Program-made: the position numbers and the translations under genes
Source of the DNA: Bacteroidales bacterium
Lineage (GTDB): Bacteria; Bacteroidota; Bacteroidia; Bacteroidales; Tenuifilaceae
NCBI GenBank assembly: GCA_008933525.1
Contig: WBUV01000110.1
Location: 1-8,600, forward strand
Length of the DNA: 8,600 bases
Direction: 5' to 3'
Notes under the pieces: generated by a model
Databases searched by the model: none
The model's input: the letters and a program-made list of their open reading frames with translations, nothing else
What the model was told of the DNA's origin: nothing
Shown: piece after piece, positions 1 through 6,861 of the stretch
Numbering within the stretch: position 1 is the first letter of the stretch
Layout: every line of letters begins with the position of its first letter

Positions 1-149
1 CTATCATCGTTGTAGGAAACAATTACTGTTGCTGTTGGCAAATCAACCTCAACGCTTGTAACGCCTTGGATGCTCGAGAGTCCAGTTTTAACTGCATTTG
101 CGCATCCCATGCATTTCATATTGCTTACAATTAGTTTTTCCGTTTTCAT
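1..149 (-). CDS. HMA-domain heavy-metal-binding protein (CopZ-like), C-terminus outside window
   Basis: Reading the minus strand from the ATG at 149-147 gives 49 residues before the window ends. They form the first part of a heavy-metal-associated (ferredoxin-like) domain: a beta strand (KLIVSNM), the metal-binding loop M11-K-C13-M-G-C16, then a helix (NAVKTGLSSI) and a second strand (VTSVEVDLPTATVIVSY). The CxxC pair is the known ligand set for Cu(I), or for Zn/Cd in relatives. The protein would be a small cytoplasmic chaperone, or the N-terminal HMA domain of something larger such as a P-type ATPase; the cut prevents a decision. A short chaperone is the commoner partner of a receptor of the type encoded just upstream. 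There is no Shine-Dalgarno sequence, and the 176-bp gap from the receptor gene is the widest in the cluster, so it may have its own promoter, though I see no TAnnTTTG box there. Confidence 0.85.
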   Translation of the reverse strand, partial: MKTEKLIVSNMKCMGCANAVKTGLSSIQGVTSVEVDLPTATVIVSYNDD

Positions 150-287
150 CCGTATAAAATATTTAGTTAGCTAATTATTAGTGCTTTGCATTTTCGATTT
201 TAACAATTCTTATTGAGCGGATGGAACACCCATTTTTTGTTCATCGGTGTTTGTGCAAACTGCCTTACATGGGTGTTTCATAAGTTA

Positions 288-330
288 AATTATTAATTAT
301 CAATTGTTAATTATGAATTAATCAATTATT
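288..330. repeat. AATTATN heptad repeat overlapping the receptor stop codon
   Basis: Five consecutive 7-bp units of the form AATTRTN or AATTAAT run from 288 to 322. After one extra C at 323 a sixth unit, AATTATT, lies at 324-330 and contains the stop codon (326-328) of the minus-strand receptor gene. The units are AATTATT, AATTATC, AATTGTT, AATTATG and AATTAAT. Such AT-rich units are close to self-complementary, so the array has no clear orientation. It lies in the receptor-HMA intergenic gap. Confidence 0.7.
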
Positions 331-2560
331 TCCACATCGAAATTCTGATTCCCGCATAGTATTTCGCTCCAGTAATAGGTCCCCAAACCTGCGATGCATC
401 AAAGTACTGGTTGTAAGGATTCTCTGGGTATATTATTGGGTGATGTTGTTTAAAACCGGTTAGGTTTTCAACTCCAACATACAAGTCCCATTTACGGAAC
501 AATTTTGTTAGCTGAAAGTTCATTGTGGTGTACGAGGGGAAATCCATTCCCATTTGAACATCAACAGGATAGCCGTCCATATTTGGTAGGCGACCGCCAC
601 CGTTGAGCTGTATGGTGTAGTCGAACTGCCATTTCTTCAATGGTGTTTTGTAACTAATGCTAACTAAACCTTTATTTTTGCTGACCAGCGGTTTTTGCTG
701 TAATTCTCCGTTAATGGTGGTTTTTACATCATTTATCCTGTAGGCCATAGTTAAATCAAGTCCTTTCACTGGTTGAGTGTTTATCTCAATTTGGTAGCTG
801 TTGGAGTATGATTTGCCATTTAGGTTATAGAAATAAACCGATGTTGCATCTCTGTCAGCATCAACAATATACTGATTTTCAAAATTTGTATGGTAATAAT
901 CCGCACTAATGTTAAGGTTTTTGTCCCAAATTTTATACCGCTGGCTGATATTTAAGCCAAAGTTCCACGCTTCCTCCAGTTTAGCATCTTCCTCAAAAAC
1001 AAATTGCCTATTGCTTGCCAGCAAATTGCTATTTTCCGAAACCGCCGAAGGGTAACGATACCCTTTGCCCGCACTAGCCCTAAAGGTAAATTGCTCCCAA
1101 GGTTTGTACATTGCGTGGAATCGGGGAGTAGTAAAGTAGCCAAATTTGCTATGATGGTCAACCCTGTAGCCAGCCATTAGTGTAAGCATTTCTAGGTGTT
1201 TGTATGTGTATTCAGCATAAACACCAGGCACTCTTTCGTATCTATTAAGGTTTACTCCATTTAGGTTTTCTATGTAACCATCGTAGTTAAAGTTAACTCC
1301 CGATTTTATGGTATGATTGGTATTTCCAATGTATGTCATAAAAATCAGGTTACTATGGAAACTGTTCTGTGTTGCATTGTAGGCTCTTGGTCCATAGTTC
1401 GATGTTTGGTCGTGGTAGGTAAATGCATTTATCCAACCCAAACTGGTTGATGGTCTATCGAATATGTATCCTGTTTTGCTGAAAGCCTCAAATCGGTTTG
1501 TGTTAACGTCAATACCGTATGGATTTCCTAAGGTTTGCTCGGTGTTTCTATCGTAATCAACCTGACCAGCCAAGCGTTTTTCCTGCAAGAATTTAACCCC
1601 AATGTTTGATTCGAACTTCTCTCCCTGATACTTCCAACGGTTAAATAAATGGTACTGCGTGGTTAGTGGATGGTCAAGAAAATCATCTTCATTGTGGTCT
1701 ATTCTGTTCCCTAAATGTGAACCGTGCGCCAGAATCATTGTCGATACCTTTTCGTTTACATCAACAGCATAGTTTGCGTTGAATTCAGTCATACCAAGAT
1801 TATTGGCGTAAAGGTTAAGGTGCATCTTTTCCTGCTCCCAGGGCTTTTTAAATTCAATGTTGATTTGACCAGTGATACTCTCGTAGCCATTTGCCACCGA
1901 TGCCGTTCCTTTCGATACCTGAATGGATTCCATCCAAGGGCCAGGAACATATCCAAGTCCGTATGCTGATGCAAGTCCTCGAAGTGTTGGTACATTCTCA
2001 AATTGCATTTGAGTATAAATTCCTGCTAATCCAAGCAGTTGAATTTGCTTGGCACCTGTAACCGCATCGCTGTACGATACATCTACCGAGGCATTAGTCT
2101 CAAAGCTCTCAGAAAGGTTGCAACAAGCCGCACGCTTTAGTTCATTGTTTGTTATAACCTGAGTTTGAATTGGGTTTAATCGTTGTAGGTGAGTGCCCGG
2201 AACTGTTGTGGTAACAGTAACACCCTCAATGGTGTTCTCCTGTATTAGAGTGTGTTCAACAACCTTGGTTTTAAAATCAACCGATACTGTATCGGTTTTG
2301 AAACCAATAAAGCTGATGACAATCTTATTGAACCCTTTAACGGTTTGTAGCATAAAGTGTCCTTCGGAATCGGCCGAGGTTCCTGTTGTGCTACCCAACC
2401 AAATTATGTTTGCCCCAACCAAGGGCGATATATTGCCCTTATCGTCCTTACCGTAAATATGCCCGTGGATTATATCCTGAGCAATTCCAGCACTAGTAAG
2501 TAGGAATACGGTATAGAGCAAGGCAATTCTTTTTATGTATATTGATTTAATCGCTTTCAT
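326..2560 (-). CDS. TonB-dependent outer-membrane receptor, probable metal uptake
   Basis: A 744-residue outer-membrane transporter that would bind a substrate outside the cell and import it to the periplasm using TonB energy. The start ATG at 2560 is followed by a signal peptide (residues 1-28: KR, hydrophobic core, SAGIAQ). Next come a carboxypeptidase-regulatory-like beta domain (about 31-105, with GHIYGKD, VGANI, TSADSEGHF, SFIGFKT), a plug domain (about 125-235, with QVSKGTASVANGYESITGQI) and a 22-strand-type barrel to the C-terminus (ending AGIRISMWK). The only cysteines are the adjacent pair C146-C147 (AACCNLSESF) in the plug. From memory, this AACC-type receptor recurs in Bacteroidota beside HMA proteins and HYC_CC_PP proteins, as here, which suggests a metal substrate, perhaps copper. 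Length and architecture are complete. It lies 82 bp downstream of the Cys/His-rich gene and is probably co-transcribed with it. No SusD partner is present, which argues against glycan uptake. Confidence 0.93.
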   Translation of the reverse strand: MKAIKSIYIKRIALLYTVFLLTSAGIAQDIIHGHIYGKDDKGNISPLVGANIIWLGSTTGTSADSEGHFMLQTVKGFNKIVISFIGFKTDTVSVDFKTKVVEHTLIQENTIEGVTVTTTVPGTHLQRLNPIQTQVITNNELKRAACCNLSESFETNASVDVSYSDAVTGAKQIQLLGLAGIYTQMQFENVPTLRGLASAYGLGYVPGPWMESIQVSKGTASVANGYESITGQINIEFKKPWEQEKMHLNLYANNLGMTEFNANYAVDVNEKVSTMILAHGSHLGNRIDHNEDDFLDHPLTTQYHLFNRWKYQGEKFESNIGVKFLQEKRLAGQVDYDRNTEQTLGNPYGIDVNTNRFEAFSKTGYIFDRPSTSLGWINAFTYHDQTSNYGPRAYNATQNSFHSNLIFMTYIGNTNHTIKSGVNFNYDGYIENLNGVNLNRYERVPGVYAEYTYKHLEMLTLMAGYRVDHHSKFGYFTTPRFHAMYKPWEQFTFRASAGKGYRYPSAVSENSNLLASNRQFVFEEDAKLEEAWNFGLNISQRYKIWDKNLNISADYYHTNFENQYIVDADRDATSVYFYNLNGKSYSNSYQIEINTQPVKGLDLTMAYRINDVKTTINGELQQKPLVSKNKGLVSISYKTPLKKWQFDYTIQLNGGGRLPNMDGYPVDVQMGMDFPSYTTMNFQLTKLFRKWDLYVGVENLTGFKQHHPIIYPENPYNQYFDASQVWGPITGAKYYAGIRISMWK

Positions 2561-2590
2561 AGTTTTATAAGTTGAGATTAAGTAATGATT

Positions 2591-2639
2591 TTTCCATTTA
2601 ACAATGGAAATAACTAATCAACTCGAGTGTGTGACTCGA
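2591..2639 (-). promoter_or_regulatory. two tandem hairpins in the gap before the receptor gene
   Basis: The 82-bp gap between the Cys/His-rich gene and the receptor gene contains two perfect inverted repeats. TCGAGT (2623-2628) pairs with ACTCGA (2634-2639) around a 5-base loop. TTTCCATT (2591-2598) pairs with AATGGAAA (2603-2610) around a 4-base loop. Neither is followed by a T-run on the minus strand, so they do not look like intrinsic terminators. They could protect or process the transcript, or tune expression of the receptor relative to upstream genes. The role is inference. Confidence 0.4.
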
Positions 2640-2642
2640 TAA

Positions 2643-3116
2643 CTACGAAAGTGTGTCGGATATTTTAAGTGAATTGAGGCTAATGAGCAATGCTTTCCCC
2701 CAGAGCGTTGGAGGAGGAGTATCAGATTCTGCGTACGATTTAAGCGAAATCTCAGGAGTAACCTGTTTTTTGATGTGAGCATTGTACTCAACAACAGCCA
2801 CTAATATTTTATCAAAGCTGATACTTGTTGATACAACAGGTACAATATCGTTCAGTTTAACAGAAACTTGTTCATTGTTGCAGCCACAACTTTCAGATTC
2901 GTTGCTAATTGCTTCAACCTCTTCGAAGTCGCAGCAGCTATGCTGAACGTTATTGGTTGTGTGCATATCGCACCCAACTTCGCTGTAAATTGAGATTTCG
3001 GTTTTACCCTCGCAGTCGCAATGATGCAGGAAAATAGTCAAACCACTCGATGCAACAATCAGTATTGTTGCAAGAGGCAGGGCTACGGCTATTTTTAGAA
3101 ATTTTTTAAGCATCAT
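2643..3116 (-). CDS. secreted Cys/His-rich protein, HYC_CC_PP type
   Basis: A 157-residue protein with an N-terminal hydrophobic signal or anchor (about 5-30, after MMLKK), so it should act in the periplasm or at a membrane. The mature part is rich in possible metal ligands: H31-H32-C33-D-C35, C49, H52, H59, C61-C62 (SCCDF) and C77-G-C79. A later segment holds P134-P135-P136 (DTPPPTLWG) before a hydrophobic tail (KALLISLNSL). The order His-x-Cys, Cys-Cys, Pro-Pro fits the family named HYC_CC_PP in Bacteroidota, here with HHC in place of HYC. No biochemical role is known to me. The ligand density and the position between feoAB and an AACC-type receptor suggest periplasmic metal binding or delivery. 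The start could be either of the two adjacent Met codons. It follows the Cys-rich peptide gene by 52 bp, probably in one operon. Confidence 0.8.
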   Translation of the reverse strand: MMLKKFLKIAVALPLATILIVASSGLTIFLHHCDCEGKTEISIYSEVGCDMHTTNNVQHSCCDFEEVEAISNESESCGCNNEQVSVKLNDIVPVVSTSISFDKILVAVVEYNAHIKKQVTPEISLKSYAESDTPPPTLWGKALLISLNSLKISDTLS

Positions 3117-3168
3117 TACAAATTATAACTCATTATGTAAACGGCATACAAGCAAAAAGGTTTAATGT

Positions 3169-3330
3169 TTAAGCCCCCTTTTTTAATTCTTTAACAGAGC
3201 AACTGCCACTGGCACAGCCCGCGCATCCGCCACTACTCTTGTATTTTGGATTAAAAACCCTGTAAATAGAGTAGAACGTATAACCCAAGGTTACTGTTAG
3301 TATTATATAAACTAATATTTCCTGAATCAT
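3169..3330 (-). CDS. FeoB-associated Cys-rich membrane protein
   Basis: A 53-residue gene read on the minus strand from the ATG at 3330-3328 to the TAA at 3171-3169. It has a single transmembrane helix (about 4-24: EILVYIILTVTLGYTFYSIYR), then FNPKY and a cluster C36-A-G-C39-A-S-G-S-C44, and ends in a lysine-rich tail (KELKKGA). This layout, one membrane helix followed by a short Cys motif, matches the FeoB-associated Cys-rich membrane protein family commonly encoded next to feoB in Bacteroidota and Firmicutes. It may play a role like that of FeoC or assist Fe(II) transfer at the cytoplasmic face, but its exact function is not established. It follows feoAB by 86 bp, with an inverted heptad array in the gap, and precedes the Cys/His-rich gene by 52 bp. 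Confidence 0.88.
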   Translation of the reverse strand: MIQEILVYIILTVTLGYTFYSIYRVFNPKYKSSGGCAGCASGSCSVKELKKGA

Positions 3331-3343
3331 ATTTTTCTTTGTT

Positions 3344-3410
3344 TAGTGACTAGTGACAGGTGATTTGTGACATTTAATAACTCGTCACCTGTAACTCGTC
3401 ACACGTCACC
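3344..3410. repeat. inverted array of heptads, NNGTGAC x4 and GTCACNN x4
   Basis: Four 7-bp units ending in GTGAC or a close variant (3344-3371: TAGTGAC, TAGTGAC, AGGTGAT, TTGTGAC) are followed by a 12-bp AT-rich spacer (3372-3383). Four units beginning GTCAC or a variant then follow on the same strand (3384-3410: GTCACCT, GTAACTC, GTCACAC, GTCACC). The two halves are inverted copies, so the transcript could fold into a long imperfect hairpin in which three of four blocks pair fully. It sits between the feoAB stop codon and the next gene, starting 7 bp beyond the stop. I see no T-run that would make it a terminator. Confidence 0.75.
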
Positions 3411-3416
3411 ATATTC

Positions 3417-5930
3417 CTAAAATCCCATCAAACTTCCAACCTGATAAACAGTAAATGCAACCATCCAAGCAAGTCCTGTGGTAAAAACAATGGTAAATAG
3501 CGCCCATTTCCAAGAACCAGACTCGTTCTTAATTGCCGATATTACAGCAACGCAGGGGAAGTAAATCAGTATAAAAAGAAGGAACGACAATGCAATTAAA
3601 GGTGAGAATGTTTTTTGCCCCCTCAATTCGCCCGATTTATGTGTTTCGTTCCTCAACTTTTCTGACAGTGAGTCGGCAGAATCCGCTTCCTCATCAGCCT
3701 GGTAAAGAACGCCTAATGTGCTTACCACAATTTCCTTTGCTGCAACACCTGAAAGCAAGCTAACGCCCATTTTCCAATCAAAACCAAGCGGTTCAATTGC
3801 AGGTTCAATGAATTTTCCAATTCTACCTAGGTAGGAGTATGCTTGTCTTTCTGCATCCATCTCCATTTCTAGGTGATGAATCTTGCTTGCAATGCTATCT
3901 ATCTTTAAACTATCAACAACCAATACCGATGAAATGTTTTGCAGTTGAGATTTTTCAAACAAAATTTCCTTTTCAAAATCCTTTGTGTACTTAACATTCC
4001 TAGGGAAATAACCCAAAGCCCAAATAATAATAACCGCAACAAGTATAATTCCGCCCATCTTTTGTAAGTACTGCGAGCCCTTGTGCCACATATGCATTAT
4101 GGTTGAACGCATTGTAGGTATTCGGTAGGGTGGAAGTTCCATAACAAAAGGCACATCATCGGCCTTGAAGAATGTGCGTTTAAGCATTAAGGCTGTTCCA
4201 ATGGCAAATAAAATTCCAATGAAGTAAATCAGAAATAACAGGTTACCTGCACTTGCAGGGAAAAAGGCTCCTAGTATTAGTATATAGACAGGCAAACGGG
4301 CGCTACAGCTCATAAATGGAGTTATAAGGATTGTAACAAGCCTATTATTCCTGTTCTCTATGGTGCGCGATGCCATTATTGCAGGAACATTACAGCCAAA
4401 ACCCATTACAAGTGGAATAAACGATTTTCCGTGTAGCCCAATCTTATGCATCAGTTTATCCATTATAAACGCTGCACGAGCCATATAGCCTGTATCCTCG
4501 AGCAATGAGATAAAGAAGAAAAGTATAAGTATGTTGGGTAGGAAAACAATAACGCTTCCAACGCCATTAATAATTCCATTTATTATCAAATCTTTCAGCG
4601 GTCCATCAGTCAGGATGTTGTTCATTAGGTTGCTAAGCAACTCAACGCCCTGTTCAATCCAGCCCATTGGGTATTGTCCAATGGTGAATGTGGTATAGAA
4701 TGTCAGCCAAATAAGAAATAGGAAAATAGGAAATCCAAAGAGCTTGTGGGTTATAAATGTGTCAAGAATCTCGGTCGTTTGTCTTTTTTGTCGAGTACCC
4801 TCTTTAAAAGTTTCCTTTAGCGCACCAGCAATAAAACCGTACTTTGCATCGGTAATAAGCGTTTCGGAATCTTCCTTGTAAATTCCTTCCAGTTTTGCAA
4901 TTTCCTTATCCGCAAGACTTTTAATTGTCTCGTAATTCTCTACACCCTTAAGTATTTTATTGGCGTATCGGTCTTTCTCGAGCAATTTAAGGGTTAAGTA
5001 ACGACTAGAATAGTTAACAGTGATACTATCGTTTTTCTTTACCTCTTTTTGAATTGCTGATATCGACTCCTCGATATTTTGCCCATAATTTACATGGATA
5101 TGGCGAACAGTCTTCTCTTTTTCAGCAAACACATTGATTGTGGTGTCGAGAAGTTTATCCAATCCTTTTGCCTTTGAGCCAACTGTCGGAACAAACGGAA
5201 TACCAAGCATTTTGCCCAGCTCGGAATAATCGAATCTATCGCCCTTACCTAGCAGCTCATCAAACATATTTAGGGCGACAATCACCCTAACATCCATATC
5301 AATTAACTGAGTGGTAAGGTATAGGTTACGCTCTAGGTTCGATGAATCTACTACGTTTATTACAATGTCCGGATTGTTATCGTGGATATATCTACGTACA
5401 AATATTTCCTCAGGGGTATACGCTGTAAGCGAGTATGTTCCTGGTAAATCGGTGATGTTAAATGTATAGCCCTTGTACTTAAACCTTGCATTCTTTGAAT
5501 CGACTGTTACACCGCTGTAATTCCCCACATGCTCACGTGAACCCGATAAGTAGTTGAATATTGTGGTTTTTCCGGCATTGGGATTTCCCACAAGAGCAAT
5601 ATTGATTGTTTTTCCCGATACTTTAACGCCAGTATCAATAATTTCAGGTTCGGTGAATTTTGTAAGCGATTCGCTGCTTTGCTCAGCGACAAGTTTCTTG
5701 GCCTCTTCTGGGGTAACAATTTCAATTAGGGCCGCCTCATTTCTGCGCAACGATATTTCGTAACCCATTATAGAGTACTCAATAGGGTCTTTAAGGGGAG
5801 CATTTTTAATTACTACAACCTTTTTGCCTTTAACAAATCCCATTTCGGTGATACGTTTGCGGAATGCTCCGCGCCCCATCACTTTCGAAATTATTCCATA
5901 CTCGCCGTTTTGTAAATCTGATAGTAACAT
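3417..5930 (-). CDS. feoB: FeoA-FeoB fusion, Fe(II) transport protein
   Basis: An 837-residue inner-membrane ferrous-iron transporter with FeoA fused at its N-terminus. Residues 1-75 form the FeoA SH3-like domain (GRGAFRKRITEMGF, MGYEISLRRNEA). After a linker of about 30 residues comes the G domain with G1 GNPNAGKT (115-122), the G2 Thr at 142 (GVTV), G3 DLPG (161-164) and G4 NMFD (221-224, where NMID or NMMD is usual). The membrane core starts near residue 395 and has both gate motifs, GFGCNVPA (511-517 region, C513) and SCSARLP (541-547, C541 and C543), plus FPCVA (C793). A charged helical segment at about 645-705 lies between membrane helices and is probably periplasmic. All motifs appear intact. 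It is the first gene of the minus-strand cluster. A candidate -7 box lies about 105 bp upstream, and expression is probably controlled by iron, though no classical Fur box is visible. Confidence 0.97.
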   Translation of the reverse strand: MLLSDLQNGEYGIISKVMGRGAFRKRITEMGFVKGKKVVVIKNAPLKDPIEYSIMGYEISLRRNEAALIEIVTPEEAKKLVAEQSSESLTKFTEPEIIDTGVKVSGKTINIALVGNPNAGKTTIFNYLSGSREHVGNYSGVTVDSKNARFKYKGYTFNITDLPGTYSLTAYTPEEIFVRRYIHDNNPDIVINVVDSSNLERNLYLTTQLIDMDVRVIVALNMFDELLGKGDRFDYSELGKMLGIPFVPTVGSKAKGLDKLLDTTINVFAEKEKTVRHIHVNYGQNIEESISAIQKEVKKNDSITVNYSSRYLTLKLLEKDRYANKILKGVENYETIKSLADKEIAKLEGIYKEDSETLITDAKYGFIAGALKETFKEGTRQKRQTTEILDTFITHKLFGFPIFLFLIWLTFYTTFTIGQYPMGWIEQGVELLSNLMNNILTDGPLKDLIINGIINGVGSVIVFLPNILILFFFISLLEDTGYMARAAFIMDKLMHKIGLHGKSFIPLVMGFGCNVPAIMASRTIENRNNRLVTILITPFMSCSARLPVYILILGAFFPASAGNLLFLIYFIGILFAIGTALMLKRTFFKADDVPFVMELPPYRIPTMRSTIMHMWHKGSQYLQKMGGIILVAVIIIWALGYFPRNVKYTKDFEKEILFEKSQLQNISSVLVVDSLKIDSIASKIHHLEMEMDAERQAYSYLGRIGKFIEPAIEPLGFDWKMGVSLLSGVAAKEIVVSTLGVLYQADEEADSADSLSEKLRNETHKSGELRGQKTFSPLIALSFLLFILIYFPCVAVISAIKNESGSWKWALFTIVFTTGLAWMVAFTVYQVGSLMGF

Positions 5931-5995
5931 TAAAAAGATAAAGGTTAACTGAACCTGAAAAATTTATAATACACAATTAACTCAATTTAGCCAGA

Positions 5996-6010
5996 AATGT
6001 TTAAAACATT
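5996..6010. promoter_or_regulatory. AATGTTTaAAACATT dyad, candidate operator
   Basis: A perfect inverted repeat with 7-bp arms around one central base lies between the divergent feoAB and plus-strand hypothetical genes. It is about 20-35 bp downstream of the start site implied by the candidate feoAB -7 box, a place where a bound repressor would block feoAB transcription. The sequence is not a classical Fur box; a DtxR/MntR-type or another regulator is possible. The operator role is inference. Confidence 0.35.
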
Positions 6011-6023
6011 CTTTGAACCAGCA

Positions 6024-6055
6024 TTGCCAACTTTGCAAAAATAATCTAATATTTG
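6024..6055 (+). promoter_or_regulatory. possible promoter of the plus-strand hypothetical gene
   Basis: TTG at 6024-6026 is followed after 21 bp by AATATTTG (6048-6055), one base away from the Bacteroidota -7 consensus TAnnTTTG. Transcription from it would begin near 6061, downstream of the TTG codon at 6013 and upstream of the ATGs at 6073 and 6088. It therefore supports an ATG start. The match is weak. Confidence 0.3.
6036..6043 (-). promoter_or_regulatory. -7 box of feoAB (TATTTTTG)
   Basis: The minus strand reads TATTTTTG, a full match to the TAnnTTTG -7 element of Bacteroidota primary-sigma promoters. It would give a leader of about 100 bases before the feoAB ATG. No clear -33 TTG is visible at the usual distance. 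Confidence 0.45.
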
Positions 6056-6087
6056 TCATCTATTGTAGACTAATGCTTTTAAACAAT

Positions 6088-6828
6088 ATGGATAATCCGG
6101 ACGAGTTGTTTAATCATATTAAAAGTATTCTGGGCGAATCGCCTGAAAGTATGAGGATACTAGAAGATTCCATTAGCATTGACGTGCAAATGGAGTACTA
6201 CAAAATGGTATCTAAAGTGCGTGGGAGTGAAGTATTAAAGGATTACAATTCTGATGATTTGTTGAGCAATAAACTTACCATCGATGAGGCGAAAGAGTAT
6301 TTAATCCGTTTGGCAGGCACCGATAATGTTGAGAATTATAGATTGATAGAGCAGTATGCATCAATTGCATCGCCAGATTTGAAGGATTGGGCTCTTATGG
6401 CGTTAAACGAGAGCCGATTTCATATGGTATCATCGCTTTCGGAGGAAGATGGTGTTTTTATAAGTACTGGGCTAGGAGGGAAGAGTGGTAAGTTAAGGTA
6501 CTTTATTGTATTTGTCCCCAATTCCGATGGGTTAAGCCCAGAGCAAAAGCAACTAGTTGTGGATGAGGTAAATTTCTTATTTCCTCGCTATTCGTCGGAG
6601 GTTGAGATAACTGAAATTTTGGACGATTTTATTTGTGTTACTGCATTAATTCCAATGAATATTGCAGTGAATGAGCCTATAAACGCTGTTATTGACGAGT
6701 GTTTAAGCCTCGGATGTTCTTTAAACGATGGCTACATTGTAACCAATGTTAAAACTCTGTCGGAGAATGAAATTATAAAGGTTCTGAATCATGAACCAAT
6801 TGACGGAATGAATTTCGATGAGCAATAA
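6088..6828 (+). CDS. conserved hypothetical protein of unknown function
   Basis: A soluble, acidic protein of about 246 residues without signal peptide or membrane helix. I do not recognise a named family. Visible parts are a helical N-terminal half (about 1-115, rich in Glu/Asp/Leu, with LTIDEAKEYLIRLAG and DLKDWALMALNESR) and an alpha/beta C-terminal half. That half starts with a strand-loop FISTGLGGKSGKLRYFIVF (124-142); the glycine-rich turn GLGGKSGK resembles no nucleotide-binding motif I can name. I have a weak memory of the ISTGLGGK-KLRYF motif in other Bacteroidota hypotheticals. The open frame extends upstream to a TTG at 6013, and ATGs lie at 6073 and 6088. I choose 6088 because it is preceded by A-rich sequence; 6073 (251 residues) is nearly as good. 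It is divergent from feoAB and ends at a strong terminator. Confidence 0.75.
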   Translation: MDNPDELFNHIKSILGESPESMRILEDSISIDVQMEYYKMVSKVRGSEVLKDYNSDDLLSNKLTIDEAKEYLIRLAGTDNVENYRLIEQYASIASPDLKDWALMALNESRFHMVSSLSEEDGVFISTGLGGKSGKLRYFIVFVPNSDGLSPEQKQLVVDEVNFLFPRYSSEVEITEILDDFICVTALIPMNIAVNEPINAVIDECLSLGCSLNDGYIVTNVKTLSENEIIKVLNHEPIDGMNFDEQ

Positions 6829-6829
6829 A

Positions 6830-6853
6830 AAAAACCGGCAGTTGCCGGTTTTT
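6830..6853. terminator. bidirectional intrinsic terminator
   Basis: AAAACCGGC pairs with GCCGGTTTT around a short AGTT loop, and A/T runs lie on both sides, so each strand ends the stem in a U-tract. The plus strand continues TTTTTAGTTTTA and the minus strand continues with eight T. It begins 2 bp after the stop of the hypothetical gene and lies just beyond the stop of the convergent DUF3276 gene, so it can terminate both. Confidence 0.9.
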
Positions 6854-6861
6854 AGTTTTAT

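Noticed and set aside
200..244. 14-codon open frame on the minus strand ahead of the HMA gene, possible leader peptide
   Set aside because: It is very short, has no ribosome-binding signal and no terminator or anti-terminator pair. The 9-bp inverted repeat AACACCCAT/ATGGGTGTT (225-233 and 269-277) around it has a 35-base loop and is not convincing as an attenuator.
3344..3410. CRISPR array
   Set aside because: The repeat units are only 7 bp, contiguous and without spacers, and no cas gene is present.
5942..5956. AGGTT/AACCT stem before feoAB, with a similar pair at 7263-7275 before the DUF3276 gene
   Set aside because: Five-base arms are expected often by chance, and the spacers differ (5 and 3 bases), so a shared operator is not supported.
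6013..6087. N-terminal extension of the hypothetical protein from a TTG at 6013
   Set aside because: The extension would start upstream of the likely promoter, uses a rare start codon and adds a Cys-rich segment unlike the rest of the protein. ATG codons at 6073 and 6088 are better.
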